DNA of 64,000 nucleotides from Corynespora cassiicola (GCA_022059125.1 JAEUWY010000004.1:2728001-2792000), one strand, 5' to 3'; shown: positions 22,088 through 34,060, numbered from the stretch's first letter. Notes: generated by a model not told the origin, from the sequence alone. Numbers and translations: made by a program.

Positions 22088-24783
22088 ATGCCTCGTTTTG
22101 GTCTTTTGCGAGGAGGCAGCTTAGCGGAAACACTGAATAGGGCCATCTTTGCTCTGGCCTTAGGTCTCGTCTTACTCAATGTATACAGGCGTGTCATTAT
22201 AGGTAAGCAGCTCACATTCTACCCCTATATGTCTTCGCGCAGAACTGATCGCCGCTGTCAGATACGGCCGACCCGTACAAGTGCAAAGCGCTTCTGAACC
22301 ACGGCCAATGGCTCGATTCCCCCGAACGTAGTCCGGAACACAAACCTTGGTTCCATTGGCAACCGCCAGGATGCCTCCTCCACGAATATGATATGCCTGA
22401 CATTGCGGGCTGTAGCGAAGGAAGGAAGATACTGTTCGTGGGAGACTCAACCATGCGTCAAGTGTTCTGGGCAACGGCGCGAATGGTCCAAGGACGAGGT
22501 TCCAACTGGGTAGCCCAAGAACAAAACAAACCGGATACCCATGCCGATCTCGTTTACTCCAACAACAGCGCCCACTTGAAATTCCTATGGGATCCCTGGC
22601 TGAACAGCTCTGCGTTGCATGACGAGCTAAAAGCATTCCGTGCGCGCAAAGATCCCGATCATGAAGAGCAGGATCTCTCCAGGAACACATCCAGCTTGGA
22701 TATGGCGTCGAGGAGATCAATGGTGATTCTGGTGGGCGGTGGACTATGGCATGCTCGACACTTGAAGGAGGACTACTTGCCTCACTTCAAAGCCTCTGTG
22801 GATTTCATCGCATCGGCAGCTTATCCCGACGGTGCCATGACGGATTTGGCGGACATAAATTCTTTCAGCAACGATGGCATAGGCGACCAGATTTTCTTTG
22901 CTCCCGTCATCGAGCCAGAATATGACGAACTCAGCCCTTCGAGAGAAATCACCATCACGCCAGAGAAAATCGACACAATGAACAGTTACCTCCAAGATGG
23001 CTCGCTCCAACGAGGGATGAACGTGCTCTGGAGCTACACCAACCTGATAAGGGGGCGGCCTGACTTGTATGGCACCAGCGGAATCCATGTCATCGACCGG
23101 GCTGCTAGTCGGATGGCTGATATTGTCTTGAACCTTCGGTGTAATGCCAAAGCTGCCAGAGGGGAAGGCTATCCATTCGAAAGGACTTGCTGTAGTGCAT
23201 ACAGGCCCACCACCTTGGCCCAAATTGCTGGCTGGCTTTCAGGTCTTGCCTTGATCCTTGCCACTACGCGTCTGACCGGCAGCCAGTTGGGAACAGCGGC
23301 AGCTCGCTCCTCGTCAAATGTACTGTTTGCTTTCGCCACAATCATGGCAATCGTGTGCTATTGTTTCATCGCAGATAGGACCCAGATTTTCGACAAGGTG
23401 GCAAAGGAATTCTTCAACTTCGACTTTCGACTACTGCTCGGGCTTGCAGTGCTGGCGTGCCTATCTCAAATCCGAGGCTCACCGTCTGTGCCAATCCGCA
23501 GCCGCTCAGGATCCAGATCCGTAAAACGCCAACCGTTCCTACCGAGGGCTCAATCAGATGAGTTCAAAGGCTGGATGCAAGTTTACATCCTCGTCTATGG
23601 CTACACCAATTCTGCAGGGGAACTGGACTTTTACCAAGTCAATCGCGTGTTCCTTGCTTTGTACCTGTTCCTGTCTGGCTATGGCCACAGCATGTACTTT
23701 CTCCAGACAAACGATTACTCACTTCAGCGTGTAGCGACTGTGCTGCTTCGGCTCAACATTCTCCCCGCTGCTTTAGCCATTATGATGGACAGGCCATATA
23801 CGACATATTACTTTGCGCCATTGGTCAGCTTCTGGTTTCTAATCGTTTATCTGACTTTAGGGGCCTTAAACTCTAGGAACAGTCTGAAGGTGTTATTCCT
23901 GGCCAAATTACTACTATCGTCATTGCTGGTCACCTTCTTCATCCACATACCAGGAATTCTTGAGTTCAGCGTGTCTGTCCTAGGTATCACTTGCCGTGCA
24001 GACATTGATGTCGAAGACTGGAGGTTGTACCTCGGAACAGACAAATATATTGTTTTTGTAGGCATGTTCGTCGCCTACATACATTTGCGGATTTCGACCC
24101 TCTTCCGTACGCCGAGGACTCAGTTGACCGCGCTGGGTCGGCTCGCCAAATTGAGCTTCGGCTTCCTTCGACTGGTTGCTATTTGCTTTGCTCTGGTTGC
24201 GATTCCCGGCTTTTGGATCACCACACGGAAATTCCGCAGTAGAAATGTATATGACATGTTCATGCCGTATATGACCTGGCTTCCAGTTTTGGGGTTCGTT
24301 ATCCTACGAAACGCAACAGTTTTCGTAAGAACCTATCACAGTGCCGGATTCGCATGGCTGGGCCGTATATCCCTAGAGTTGTATGTCCTTTCCAATCACA
24401 TCTGGCTTGCGGGTGACGGTCGGGGACTCCTTAAAATTGGCCTGCGTGGCGACGGTACCTTTGTCAATGACCGTTGGAGGGACTTGATCATCCTCACTCC
24501 AATATTCATTTGGATGGCTTGGATAGCATCGAATGCCACCAAGGCTATCACTGCATGGATGGTTGGGGCGAAGCTTGAGCAATATGAAGGGGAGGATATG
24601 GCCATGAAAACCCATGGAAGAGCGACGGACGAGTCGGCTCTTCCAGATTGCGACAACGCACTGCCCCATCCGAGCACCCAGCAAAGGAAGAAGAGCGATT
24701 TTCCCACAACTAGCGTCACAGGCGTAGGTAGGCGTGTGATGGTGGCTGTCGCGGTGGTATGGGTGCTGAGTTTATTGCGTTGA
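22088..24783 (+). CDS. Cas1-type polysaccharide O-acetyltransferase
   Basis: Predicted Golgi membrane protein of the CAS1/CASD1 family, known to O-acetylate glycans (capsule glucuronoxylomannan in Cryptococcus, sialic acid in animals). It has 878 aa in two exons, 22088..22202 and 22262..24783. An N-terminal signal-anchor (residues about 17-35) leads into a lumenal PC-esterase/SGNH-like domain with the nucleophile motif FVGDST (Ser101). The family-typical MADIVLNLRCNAKA and ERTCC segments end it at about 345. Then about 12 hydrophobic helices form the acyltransferase half (TLAQIAGWLSGLALIL to FIWMAWIASNA), followed by a cytosolic Ser/Asp-rich tail and a last hydrophobic stretch. Oddity: the C-terminal catalytic motif expected as D-x-x-H reads S311-G-I-H314, so the Asp is missing. 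Whether the enzyme is active is therefore uncertain. Confidence 0.88.
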
Positions 24784-25485
24784 TGAATTGAATGAAAAGC
24801 AGGGCGTGGCACAGTCGCGCCCCGTTTCTGTAGCATATACGCCAGATATGGTATACTGGAAAATGAAAGCACTCTCAGGATGGATGCCCTAATAAACCAA
24901 ATGCGGATCTTCCTCAAAAGCCAGGCCAACAAACGGGTCCATTCCGTCTATGATGAGTGCACGCCCAACAGAGCAACGTCCCGACTGAGCACAGGGCAAG
25001 GCGCGGTCTATATGTCCGATCCTTGAGGTAGGATCGACGCAGCCTCGGGCTCTCATCAGACCAGAACAGTGGAGTCAGATAAAGACGCGAGCACTGGCCT
25101 GACAAGTCCCCTGGGCCCTGGTGGAGAGGCCTGGCGTCTGGTCCAGAGCCAGACACGTTCATGGATGTGATTTGAGGCTGAGGCATGTATTGGTTTTCAC
25201 GTGAGATCTGCAACGCCCAGGCGGGCTAGCTCCGGGCGGTCTGACGATGGTGGATGATTTGAGAGCAGCTCTCAGCGCGGATCGCTCAACCCGCTCGCTT
25301 CCTTTCCTCCTCCTTGTTTGAGGTAGACATCGCTGCAAGGAGATAACTCTCGAGTCTTTCCTGGCTACAGGGATCGTTGCATCCGGCGTGAAGATCCGCT
25401 TCGTCCTCGTCCAGACATTCACATCGGCCTTGCCTCGCCTCGCTTGTCGTCCCGCGCGCCCTTCACGTCCGACCAGGCTTCAGAC
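24784..25485. other. Intergenic region, nothing recognised
   Basis: This is 0.7 kb between two plus-strand genes; 3' end of the acetyltransferase and promoter of the next gene. A CT-rich leader precedes the start at 25486. Confidence 0.5.
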
Positions 25486-26796
25486 ATGGCCTCCCGCACT
25501 TCCACGCCGCAGTCGCGTTCTCGCTCCTCCACCAGCAGCGATTCTTCTGATACCACAATGCTCGACGCTCCCCCACTCGCTCCAGCACGCCCGCGGCAGG
25601 CCTCTCACAGCAATCCCGCAGCCTCAGCCCAGAACCCCTCCTCCGACCCCACATTCTCACTATTGCTCTCGCTACCCCGAGAATTGCGCGAGCGAATCTA
25701 CACCTTTGCATTGGTTTCGCCTTATCCTTTCTGGTGGCCCGCGCCATCTACTCCAAAACATAATGTCGCTCTCGGCCTATTAACCGCAAATCGGCAGGTC
25801 TATGAGGAGGCGGCGCCCATCTTCTATTCGGGGAATAAGTTTCTCTTCACGCACCCGTCAGATTGCAACATATTTCGCATAGTTGCCTCCCCCTTCTCGG
25901 AAAACATCACACAGGTTTATTTTCGCATTCGCGAGAAGGACCTTAGGTTATGGGCAACCTACCTTGGCTCGAAAACCAAAGAACGATCACTTAAGGCGGA
26001 TCTTCCAAAGTTGAGGAGCCTGTGGATCTTTCTGAGATGTGGCACAATGGGTACGCCAAATATGATAGGCCAATTGGGTGGGCAAGGACTGCCGCCGGTG
26101 CTGCAAGCACAAGTTCAAGCTGTGCAGAACGCACTGGGCCACCAGGTCCATGCATTGCAGCAACAAGTCCAGAACCTAACTCATTTGACCGATCCGACAG
26201 ATGAAGATGGACCCGGCGGGCAGCAGCAGTTCCCCCAGCCTCAGACCCAAACCGGGAACGACGATGAATCCTCAAATGCGGACGATAGCGGCGATGGGAA
26301 TCAGCTACCCCCACCCCCACCTACGCACCCGTTGCCATTCGTCACCTTTACCCAAGGTCACCAGCCCCATGGTCACCACAATCATCCCCCTGCCCCGCAA
26401 CCCCATTTTCACGGACATCAACAGAATGTACTGCCACAGCAACTTGCACACCAGTGGCCACAAGCCACCGCCCCAGCTCAACACCAACAGGGCGGTCACC
26501 ATGTCCACCATCAACACCACCACCACCATCCTTTCTACCATTCCTTCTTGAGGTGGGAACGTGAAATGGGACTCGAAAATCTTTGCTGCTCCCTCCGGGA
26601 CACGCGTCCCGTCGATGCAGATATCAAAATCGTGTGCATAATGCGACTGCCAAAGCCCGAGGTCACACGCTTGGTCGGGCTATACCCGCAAGAGCTGGCC
26701 GTGGACCGAAATGGAGATGCGAGGACGAGATTTAGGAAATTGTATGAAGTGGAGGTAAGCCTTGAGCTGAGCGGCTACGAGATTGGACAAAACTAA
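25486..26796 (+). CDS. Fungal F-box-like / 2EXR-type protein of unknown role
   Basis: Single-exon protein of 436 aa. The ATG at 25486 is chosen because upstream in-frame codons are non-ATG. After a Ser/Thr-rich disordered N-terminus (1-55) comes a short domain, about 62-130, with the pattern LLSLPRELRERIYTFAL, then NVALGLLTANRQVYEEAAPIFY. This pattern is very common in Pezizomycotina and is catalogued as 2EXR or DUF7730-like, resembling a degenerate F-box. A conserved strand/helix region continues to about 195. Residues 230-350 are a Gln/His/Pro-rich low-complexity insertion with many H, HH and HHHH groups. A further folded segment (about 355-436) ends the protein. F-box-like proteins often link targets to SCF ubiquitin ligases, but no partner can be inferred here. 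Confidence 0.75.
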   Translation: MASRTSTPQSRSRSSTSSDSSDTTMLDAPPLAPARPRQASHSNPAASAQNPSSDPTFSLLLSLPRELRERIYTFALVSPYPFWWPAPSTPKHNVALGLLTANRQVYEEAAPIFYSGNKFLFTHPSDCNIFRIVASPFSENITQVYFRIREKDLRLWATYLGSKTKERSLKADLPKLRSLWIFLRCGTMGTPNMIGQLGGQGLPPVLQAQVQAVQNALGHQVHALQQQVQNLTHLTDPTDEDGPGGQQQFPQPQTQTGNDDESSNADDSGDGNQLPPPPPTHPLPFVTFTQGHQPHGHHNHPPAPQPHFHGHQQNVLPQQLAHQWPQATAPAQHQQGGHHVHHQHHHHHPFYHSFLRWEREMGLENLCCSLRDTRPVDADIKIVCIMRLPKPEVTRLVGLYPQELAVDRNGDARTRFRKLYEVEVSLELSGYEIGQN

Positions 26797-27665
26797 AAGG
26801 TGTGGTAATGATTATGTCTTTGATATGCTTAGGAAAGGAATCCATTTCTTCCGTGCACGAAATGCCTTTTTTATGTTTGGCGCCATAACAGGTTCCCAAT
26901 GTGCTCAAGAGGTGTTGGCGCCGTAGAGCCTCATCTTCATCTATCTTCACGTATCCGGAGAGCCAGAATGCCTGTTGTGGAAGACGTCATTTTGAGCAGC
27001 GCACCTTGACCAAGCACCACCTGCTAAGAGCGTGCACGCATGTTGCTGACTTTCTCAAATTGTTCAGCCCGTTACAAACTCAAGTCGCCCCGGGGCCGTA
27101 GCTTGATACAGGAATTATGTGCCGCACGTGATATCGCGCCGGGAATATCTGATACTGTACCGGCACCTTGTTCCGAGGTGCATGTACGCGAAGTCGAAAG
27201 TTGCTCGCTACTGTGTGTAAATTTAGCTGCCATGGCAGGGTTTCTCGTAGCAAGCGTATTCCCAATGCTCTGGCAAAATGACCGATCGTCCCCCCGCTTG
27301 CGTCATCCCGAGCTCGCCGATCAGTCCTACCTGGGTGCTGCTCGCAAACAGCACCTGCATGTCCGTCAGGTGGCACAGGGTGCATGTATGGTTTATGCTT
27401 GGAGGGGTCCTGGACAGATCTCTGGGAAGCATGCGTTGCCCCTCCCCAAGAAGGTGATGCGAAAAGCCGTGCGATTTTTACCTCAGCGCACTCTATACTG
27501 CATTGTGTTGATTGTACGGTTCCTACAGACGTTTCACGTCTTGGTTCCCCTTGCAATGATTCATCGCGTCGTATTTATATAAACGTCACCATTATCCTCA
27601 CATTTGGACCACACCACCCTCCTGCATGACAGAAACGGCATATAACTAGGTTAGAGTAAGGCATA
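26797..27665. other. Intergenic region, nothing recognised
   Basis: This is 0.87 kb between two plus-strand genes. A TATA-like segment (ATATAAAC, about 27576) lies some 85 nt before the start at 27666 and may be the core promoter of that gene. Frames within the region are short and show no family features. Confidence 0.45.
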
Positions 27666-28673
27666 ATGGATCCTTTAACCAATCCACCCACCAGCCTTGA
27701 GTCTTCCATGACTACGCCCGCCCGCTCGAAGCTTTTGTCCGGCGGCTTCAAGTCCATCTTCAACAAACCCGCACTCGCACATCCGCAAAAGAACTTGACC
27801 GTGCAGCTACACAACGCCGAAGTCAAGGCAAATCAATCCGTATCGAGTTCTCATCAGCATAGAAATATGAGCTCCGCCGGCATGCCAAAGACTGGGGACG
27901 CGCCTGGAGAGCAGTTTGAGCCCAGGCAGACGGCGACGAGTGAGGACTACACCCCGGATCCGAGCAAGAGCATCAAGTTGGATGTGAAAAGGCAGGCACT
28001 TGTCGACGATGTATGCATCCCCCCCTTTATTCCACAAGCCCATCTCCACGTACATCTTTCCTTGGAGGGAGCATAATATACCCATGCTAGCACCACCACC
28101 ATGTCCCCAAACACTAAAATCCTAACCCCCCCAATCTCCCAGATCATCGCCCTCTACAGCTGCCAACCCACCATCGACCGCGTAAAGCGCTACACGCCCG
28201 ACTGCGTCTACGACGACCAATTCGTCTACGCAAACGACCGCTACAAAATGGCCGGCCAATGGTTCGCCCTGCCCAAACTCTTCACGGCCAGCGTGAACGA
28301 GGGCTACCAGGTGATTCGCTCCGACGACGCCCTGCTCCAGTTCAAGAACAAGCAGTCGTGGACCTTTCGGCTGATCCCCAAGACGGCCACCATCACGGGC
28401 CTCGTGTCGCTCTCGCTCGACCCGGCCAGCCTCGATGGCGATTTTTTGCGCGTAAAGTATCACAAGGATCAGGCCAATGACAAGGACTATTCGCACGAGG
28501 GGCTGGGGTTCACGTTTAAGAAGTGGCAGGCGGATAATGTGGTCAAGCACATGGACGCGCCCGAGTTGAAGGAGTTTGAGGCGGATAGGGATGCGGCCAA
28601 GGAGCATGTTAGGAAGTATGGGACGGGGACTGAGGAGGGGGATGCGCCCAAGCAGGACTTTACTAAGCAGTGA
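27666..28673 (+). CDS. SnoaL-like (NTF2-fold) domain protein, function unknown
   Basis: 291 aa in two exons, 27666..28010 and 28143..28673, with a 132-nt GT-AG intron at a codon boundary. The first 115 residues are mostly disordered. The second exon starts IIALYSCQPTIDRVKRYTPDCVYDDQ and continues through FVYANDRYKMAGQWFALPKLF and a series of strands (QVIRSDDALLQFKNKQSWTF, TITGLVSLSL). That is the size and order of a SnoaL/NTF2-like cone fold, in which a helix carrying a Tyr/Asp pair precedes the sheet. The C-terminus (KEFEADRDAAKEHVRKYG) is a charged helix. Members of this fold range from isomerases to binding proteins, and no catalytic role can be assigned. The gene runs toward Lhs1; the two 3' ends are about 310 nt apart. 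Confidence 0.75.
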
Positions 28674-28982
28674 GATGGGGTGAAGACACCATGCACCATT
28701 CTCCCCCCTCCCCCCCCCCTTTTTTTTTCTCTTTCCTGACCTCGATCACCATCACGATGCAAGACGCACGAAATGATAAAATCACATCCAATCAACCACG
28801 CGTCAAGCGGAAATATTGTTATAAAACTCCTATAAATGCACGTATACACATTCAATCCTCACCCATAATTCTAGCCTGCGAAAATTCCCAAAAAGCGCCA
28901 CAGTCCACATCCAATTCGAGGGTAGCCCTTTGCCTGCGCCTTATTTCTCCAAGCCTGCATGTCTGTCACAATACGTCTATCT
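28674..28982. other. Convergent 3' region
   Basis: This is 309 nt shared by the 3' ends of the SnoaL-like gene and Lhs1. It contains a C9/T9 pyrimidine run at about 28705-28730. Nothing else was recognised. Confidence 0.5.
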
Positions 28983-31900
28983 TCACAACTCATCGTGCTT
29001 GTCCTTGTCGGCCTGGGCCTTCTTTCCCTCCTCCACGGCGCGCTCAATGGCTGCCATGATGTCCTCTTCCGTGGCATCCTCGCCGAGATCGAGCTTGGTC
29101 AGGGGGTTTCCATCCTTGTCCAGGATCTGGTCCTTGTGCCCAAAGTCCTTGAGCTTGATGTTCTCGTCATCGAGACCCGCCTTCTTGATGGCCTCCCTCA
29201 GCTCCTCCTCAGTGGGGCCCTTCTTCTCACCAGCAGCCTTGTCCTCTCCCTTCTTGGTCTTCTTGGTCTTCTTCTTGGGCTTGGGCTTGGGCTTCGACTT
29301 GGGCTTTGGGGGTGTCATGAAACGCGCCTTCTTTTGCATCATCTGCGTAACGGCACCGTGGAGCAGCTCAGTCTGCTTCTTCACATCCTTGACAGTGAAG
29401 AAGGGGTCCTCAGATTCCTTGAGTTTGTCTTGCTTGTCGTTGTTCTCTTTGAGCCACGTTGCGGCCTTCTCGACAGTCTCTTCAAGGTAGACAAGATCTG
29501 CATCTTCATAGATGGTGGGAACAGTAGGCTCCGGGTCAGCGGCTTCTGACGAAGATGCTTTGAGCATTTCGTCCTCCTCAAGATCATCCAAAGGATCGCT
29601 CGAGGGTGTAGCCTCCGAGGGTGTAGCGGAAGAAGACGACTTGCTTGCTTCAGCCGCCTTTGAGCTCGCCTCATTCTGAGACTCGATCTGGCCCTTAACC
29701 ATGGGAATCACGCTCTTGAGCCCATCGATAGCCTCCTGGAGCTCTTTGATGGCGTCAGGTCGCTTAGTAGCTTCGTCCTTGCGCTTCAAGACGGGATTGA
29801 CGATATCCTCAAGCTCCTTGAGCTTGGCCCGGAGAACATCCTCAGCAGCATCGTGGCCTTCAGAGTAAATCCAATCGGAAGTTTCGCTAAGCTTCTCTTC
29901 GAGCGCTGTTCGGGCTTCGGAGGTGGATGCAGTGATAAACGATTCATCCTCAAGGTAGTCTCGTGCACGGTAGGTGAATGCCTCCAGGTTGTTTAGGACT
30001 TCCTCACGAACGCGGCGAGCTTTGTCTGAAGCATCAAATGCAAACAATCTAATTATCGTTAGCAGATCATTCCAGGATGCGTGCATATTACATACCGGTC
30101 CTGCATCCTCTTCAACTCTTTGCGGGGATGCTTCTCGTAACCGAGCTGCGTAACTTCGAACGTAATGGCGGACTTGATGGTCTTCTTCTTCTTGCCAGCG
30201 GCTGCAGCCTCGGAGGGTTCGGCATCCGCAGAAGCGGACGAAGACGACCCAGATGCCGAAGCCGATGAAGACTCGGAAGCACTCTCACCCTCTTTCAAGG
30301 GCTCCTGTTCCTTCTTGCCACCCATTCCGAAGAGGTTCTTGACGCCATCAACGATACCCCCCTTGGCCTCCTCCTCAGTCTCGCAGGTCACCCAGGCAGA
30401 GACAATCTCGGGGGTGCCAGTCAATGGGCTCAAGCGAACCTGGACATAGTTGTTGAAAGACTCACGGTCGCACTTGTCGGTGTCGATCATCTGGGTGACA
30501 GCCCTAGTGAGGTTGCCGCTCTTGAAGTGCAGGGTAGGTTCCTTGACAATGTCGCCAGAAGCGCCAGGCACAGCCTCATAGATGGTGAACTCGAACTCGC
30601 CCATCATCTGGAACGGGAGATCCTTGGTAGCTCCAATCTTCGACAGCGGGGTGAAAACCTTCTGGTCGCGATCTTTGAGGTTGAACTTGTACTGGATTCC
30701 GTGGCTGTAACCCTGTGTGTCAATGTCGCGAATCTCCTTGACGCGGAACGATGGGCTAAGACCAGCAGCCTTGAAGGCGGCACCGAAAACAGCAGCCTCA
30801 TCAGAGTTGACGTTGGCCCTGATCTTGGACTTTCCGGCAAGAGACTCCAGTTGGCTCTGGACAAAAGGCGTGCGAGTTGCACCACCGTGAACGATGACGG
30901 AGTCAATCTCGTCGAAGGTAAGGCCTGCGGCTTCGAGGGCTTGTTTGACAGGTCCTGCAACGCGTGCAGCAATATCAGCAGCCATTTCCTCATACTTGGA
31001 GCGAGTAAGCTTGTAGCGGAAATCAACATCCTCGTAAAAGCTCTCGAAGAAAGTCGACGTCTCCGTGTTCGCGCTCAGGACCTGTCGGACTTTCTCCGCA
31101 TCCTTGAAAAGCTTCGCGGCAGTACGTCCATGGCTCTTGACCTTCTCGGCGGTGATGGATGCGCTCTTCGCGGCTGGCAATTCAACAAAAGTCTTAACCA
31201 TGTCATCGACGATCAACGAGTTGAGAGCGTCGCCACCGAGAGTCCTGTCCCAACCAGAACCAAGGACCTGAATTTCCTGGATGGTCTTGTTGCGCTTGCC
31301 AACGTCCTTGACCGTCTTGCCCTGGAACTGGAGGACGGTCGCAGACGAGTATCCAGCGCCCATGTCAAACACGAGGTTAACCTCAGGCTTGCCTCCCTCA
31401 GTCGCGACCGGGAAGGTTCTGCCCGTGGCATAGTTGATCCCAACAGCCAGACCGTCGCTGACCATGTTGAGGACCTTGAAGCCTGCCAATCGAGCCGAAA
31501 CTTCCAGCGCGCGTCGCTCTTCGACGGTGTAGAAAGGAGGCACGGTAAAGACCACGTCCTGGACATCGGTGCCCTTTCCAGCGAGCGCCTTGGCGTTGTC
31601 CTTCACGTTTTTGAGTTCCATGGCCAGGAGCTCCTCAACAGAGAAGGTCTTCTCGCCATCGGCGAAGATGCCGCTGTTGAAGCTGATGGTATTCCGGTCC
31701 TGGGTGCCGGTGACCTCAAGCGCGGGGTAGCGCTCGCTGTACACCCTTTGTGTGTCGCTTCCATGCGGTATTCCTAGCAGCTGCTTCAAATTGGGGTAGA
31801 CATCGCCGGGGAATCTGCCCTGAAGGGCGCCCGCATCGGAGCCGTAGTAGCGCTCGGGGAAGGAGCCTGCAGGGAGGGGGCCGCTCTTGGAGGGCTTGAA

Positions 31901-32116
31901 AGCGACGGCGGAGAGCTCTTTGCGCTTCGAGTCTTTGGTGAGGACGATCTCGAGGGGGATTCCGGGCTTGACGAGGGCGGCTTTGATGTATTCGGTTCCG
32001 AGGTCGACGCCCAGCACGGCCGAAGCTGCAGAGGCGGTCGATGAGAAGAGAAATGCGAGACCGAGGAGGAGCATGGCTGGCGAAAGATTAGATCTCCGTC
32101 GTCCTGGCGGAGCCAT
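28983..32116 (-). CDS. lhs1: ER Hsp70-family chaperone Lhs1 (GRP170 type)
   Basis: Large Hsp70 relative of the endoplasmic reticulum lumen, known to act as nucleotide-exchange factor for Kar2/BiP and as a holdase in protein import and folding. 1028 aa, exons 32116..30096 and 30048..28983, with a 47-nt intron. Residues about 10-30 form a signal peptide. The ATPase domain opens with VLGVDLGTEYIKAALV (GTE in place of the GTT of ordinary Hsp70s, as in GRP170s) and contains NLVFDMGAGYSSATVLQF and VIVHGGATRTPFVQSQL. After the beta domain come an acidic/Ser-rich loop (about 610-650) and a long helical C-terminal domain. The protein ends HDEL, the ER-retrieval signal, which settles its location. A Lys-rich stretch (KPKPKKKTKKTKKGEDKAAG) precedes the tail. 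I did not find a clear UPR element in the upstream 300 nt. Confidence 0.95.
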
Positions 32117-32750
32117 TTTGTGTGTGTGGGGAGGAGGTGGGTGGTGCGTAGGTGGTGCTGCGATGGTTAAATATTCGGCGGTCGGAGGTGGGATGTATCG
32201 TTGGTGGCGGGCAATGGGCGGTCAGAGGTCAAGCGCAAGGCACTGGAGCTGAAAGGAAAGGAAAGGGACGTCTATCCCGGTGGCAACAGTGCAGCGCATC
32301 CAATGTACCTAGAGTAGTGGTATTCTGCGCGGTGCGTCAGGAATTAAATGTCCAGGCAGAGCTACCCTGCCCGTCGCGGAACTTCATGACAAGTGGCTCT
32401 TTGGCCGAAAGGCCACCTTGACTCCGGCACAGGCAATCCACGTCGTTTCCAGCCACGATCTAATTTTCCCCGAGAATATTGGTTGGGCTATCTCCACTCG
32501 AGCTTGGCTCTTATGTTATCTGAATCATATCTATCTTCCCTAGACTTCTTGGAGCTTCTGCTGTGGGCAGCTTCTGGGATCGTGTGTTCTGTAGCCAATC
32601 AGAGTCCACATTTCGCCGCAGCTTCATCCTTCCTCCGCCTGCGTGACTCCCGCCCATCCGAATTTCTGCTGCCTTGCACCTGGAAAGCGCATGATAGATG
32701 CCTGATTCTTTGTGTATAGCTGGCCTTGGGTATCGCAGTCTCGATGCACA
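32117..32750. other. Intergenic region, Lhs1 promoter
   Basis: This holds the upstream region of Lhs1 (minus strand), with C/A-rich leader DNA next to the start, and the 3' end of the sideroflexin gene. I looked for CCAAT-N9-CCACG or the fungal UPRE pattern and saw no convincing match. Confidence 0.45.
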
Positions 32751-34060
32751 TCATATGCCGCGGTTAAACTCCACCAGCCCGCCTTTGCCTCCACGCTCGT
32801 GGAACTCGGCCTCGAGGGACTTGGCATTGACCGTCTCGCGCTGAGGGAAAGCAGCCAGGGCAAGAGGCAGTGCGAAGAGCGACGTTCCAAGAATCAATCC
32901 TAGTCCAATGTTAGCCAAACATGTTGCTTGATCCTCCAAAGCAAGCTTACCCAGGTTGATGGGCGTAGTCATCCTTGGTCTCTGCTTCAGCCATTCGGTC
33001 TTCTGAAGTCGCACGAGAATGAGAGGAGGCAGCACCATGATGGGAGTCGCGTTAAGTACGCGGCTCACTGCCGTCTCTCCCACAGCAAGCGTAGCTGCTT
33101 TCTTGCTCTTGCCCAACGACTTGACCTCAAGCTCTCCGGTCTCAACCTTCTTCTTCTGTTCGTCCGTCAGGACGGGGTATACATCAATGCCGTGCCTGAT
33201 CTCCTCCCCACGCATGAGGAAAACATTGAGAACACCGGCGCTAGCGACGGCTGCAAACGGGACGAGACGGCCAGCAATCAGTTTAGCATTGGGAGAGAGT
33301 CCCTTGAGGCGAGGGACCAGAGCATTCAGCCCCAGGGCTACACCACAAGAGGCGCTCACGGCCAGGAAGTAGGACTTGATGATGGTGGAGGTGGCCAGGG
33401 GCGTCGATTTGTTGGCGTTGGAGAAGTTGATGGCAACGTTAAGAGACTGGTTCGCGACTTGCCATCCAAGGGTTCCTGCCGTCTATGTGGTGTCAGTCTC
33501 CTCCCTCTCAGAACACTCTTGTGGTTTGGCTTACACCCAATCCCGGCGTGAGCATGCCCGCGGTGACGACCAGGTTGGACAGAACGAACGAGGACATGCG
33601 AAATGGAAGCAGAACCGGCTCGCCCGTGTCTGTGTCCCGTCAGTCCATTGCCTCTGTGCGCCTCTACTTCTGTGGCAGACAGTACCTGGATGTATCGTAG
33701 AATCAATGATCTTCTTTGCCTTCCACAGCTGAGGGGTCATATCCTGGACCTTGCCAGTCTTGTACGCGGTGACGAGCTGCTTCGCATTCTCGAGGCCGGC
33801 CGACGATGTGAGGAGTGTCCTGCGCGCATACCGTCAACCCAATGCCTCTCGCATGCGAGTCTGCAGGTACTTGAGGCGAGCCAAGGAGATGGAGGTGGTG
33901 GCACTCACCACACCAGTGCTGGACATGGGAACTATCAATCGCGCTGCAATTCTCACCTCGGATCAGAAATATCTGCTGCATGACGCACCCTCCCCCAGTA
34001 CGTGCTGAGGTCGTACTGAGACCCGGGCAGGTCGCGAGTGCCTGGCAAGGACGACGTCAT
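32751..34060 (-). CDS. fsf1: Sideroflexin (mitochondrial amino-acid carrier)
   Basis: Mitochondrial inner-membrane protein of the sideroflexin family. Human SFXN1 is known to import serine for one-carbon metabolism; yeast Fsf1 is the fungal relative. 337 aa in five exons: 34060..33957, 33819..33686, 33629..33535, 33482..32951, 32899..32751, all GT-AG and in phase. The hallmark HPDTGE motif is at residues 78-83, encoded across intron 2. Further conserved pieces are FRMSSFVLSNLVVTAGM, the TGTxxWQ-like TAGTLGWQVANQSLNVAINF and NANKSTPL. Four to five helices follow, ending in LFALPLALAAFPQRETV and a GGLVEFNRGI C-terminus. The last intron (32950..32900) is 51 nt with no in-frame stop, so its retention would give a 17-residue insertion. 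Length matches the family (about 320-340). Confidence 0.93.

Noticed and set aside
16343..28673. Co-oriented plus-strand genes as a metabolic gene cluster
   Set aside because: Adaptor, permease, glycan acetyltransferase, F-box-like and SnoaL-like genes lack any backbone biosynthetic enzyme and are separated by 0.7-1.5 kb; shared direction alone is not evidence.
30527..31777. 416-codon open frame antisense to Lhs1
   Set aside because: Same codon-bias shadow effect. The minus-strand Lhs1 frame carries every recognised Hsp70 motif here.
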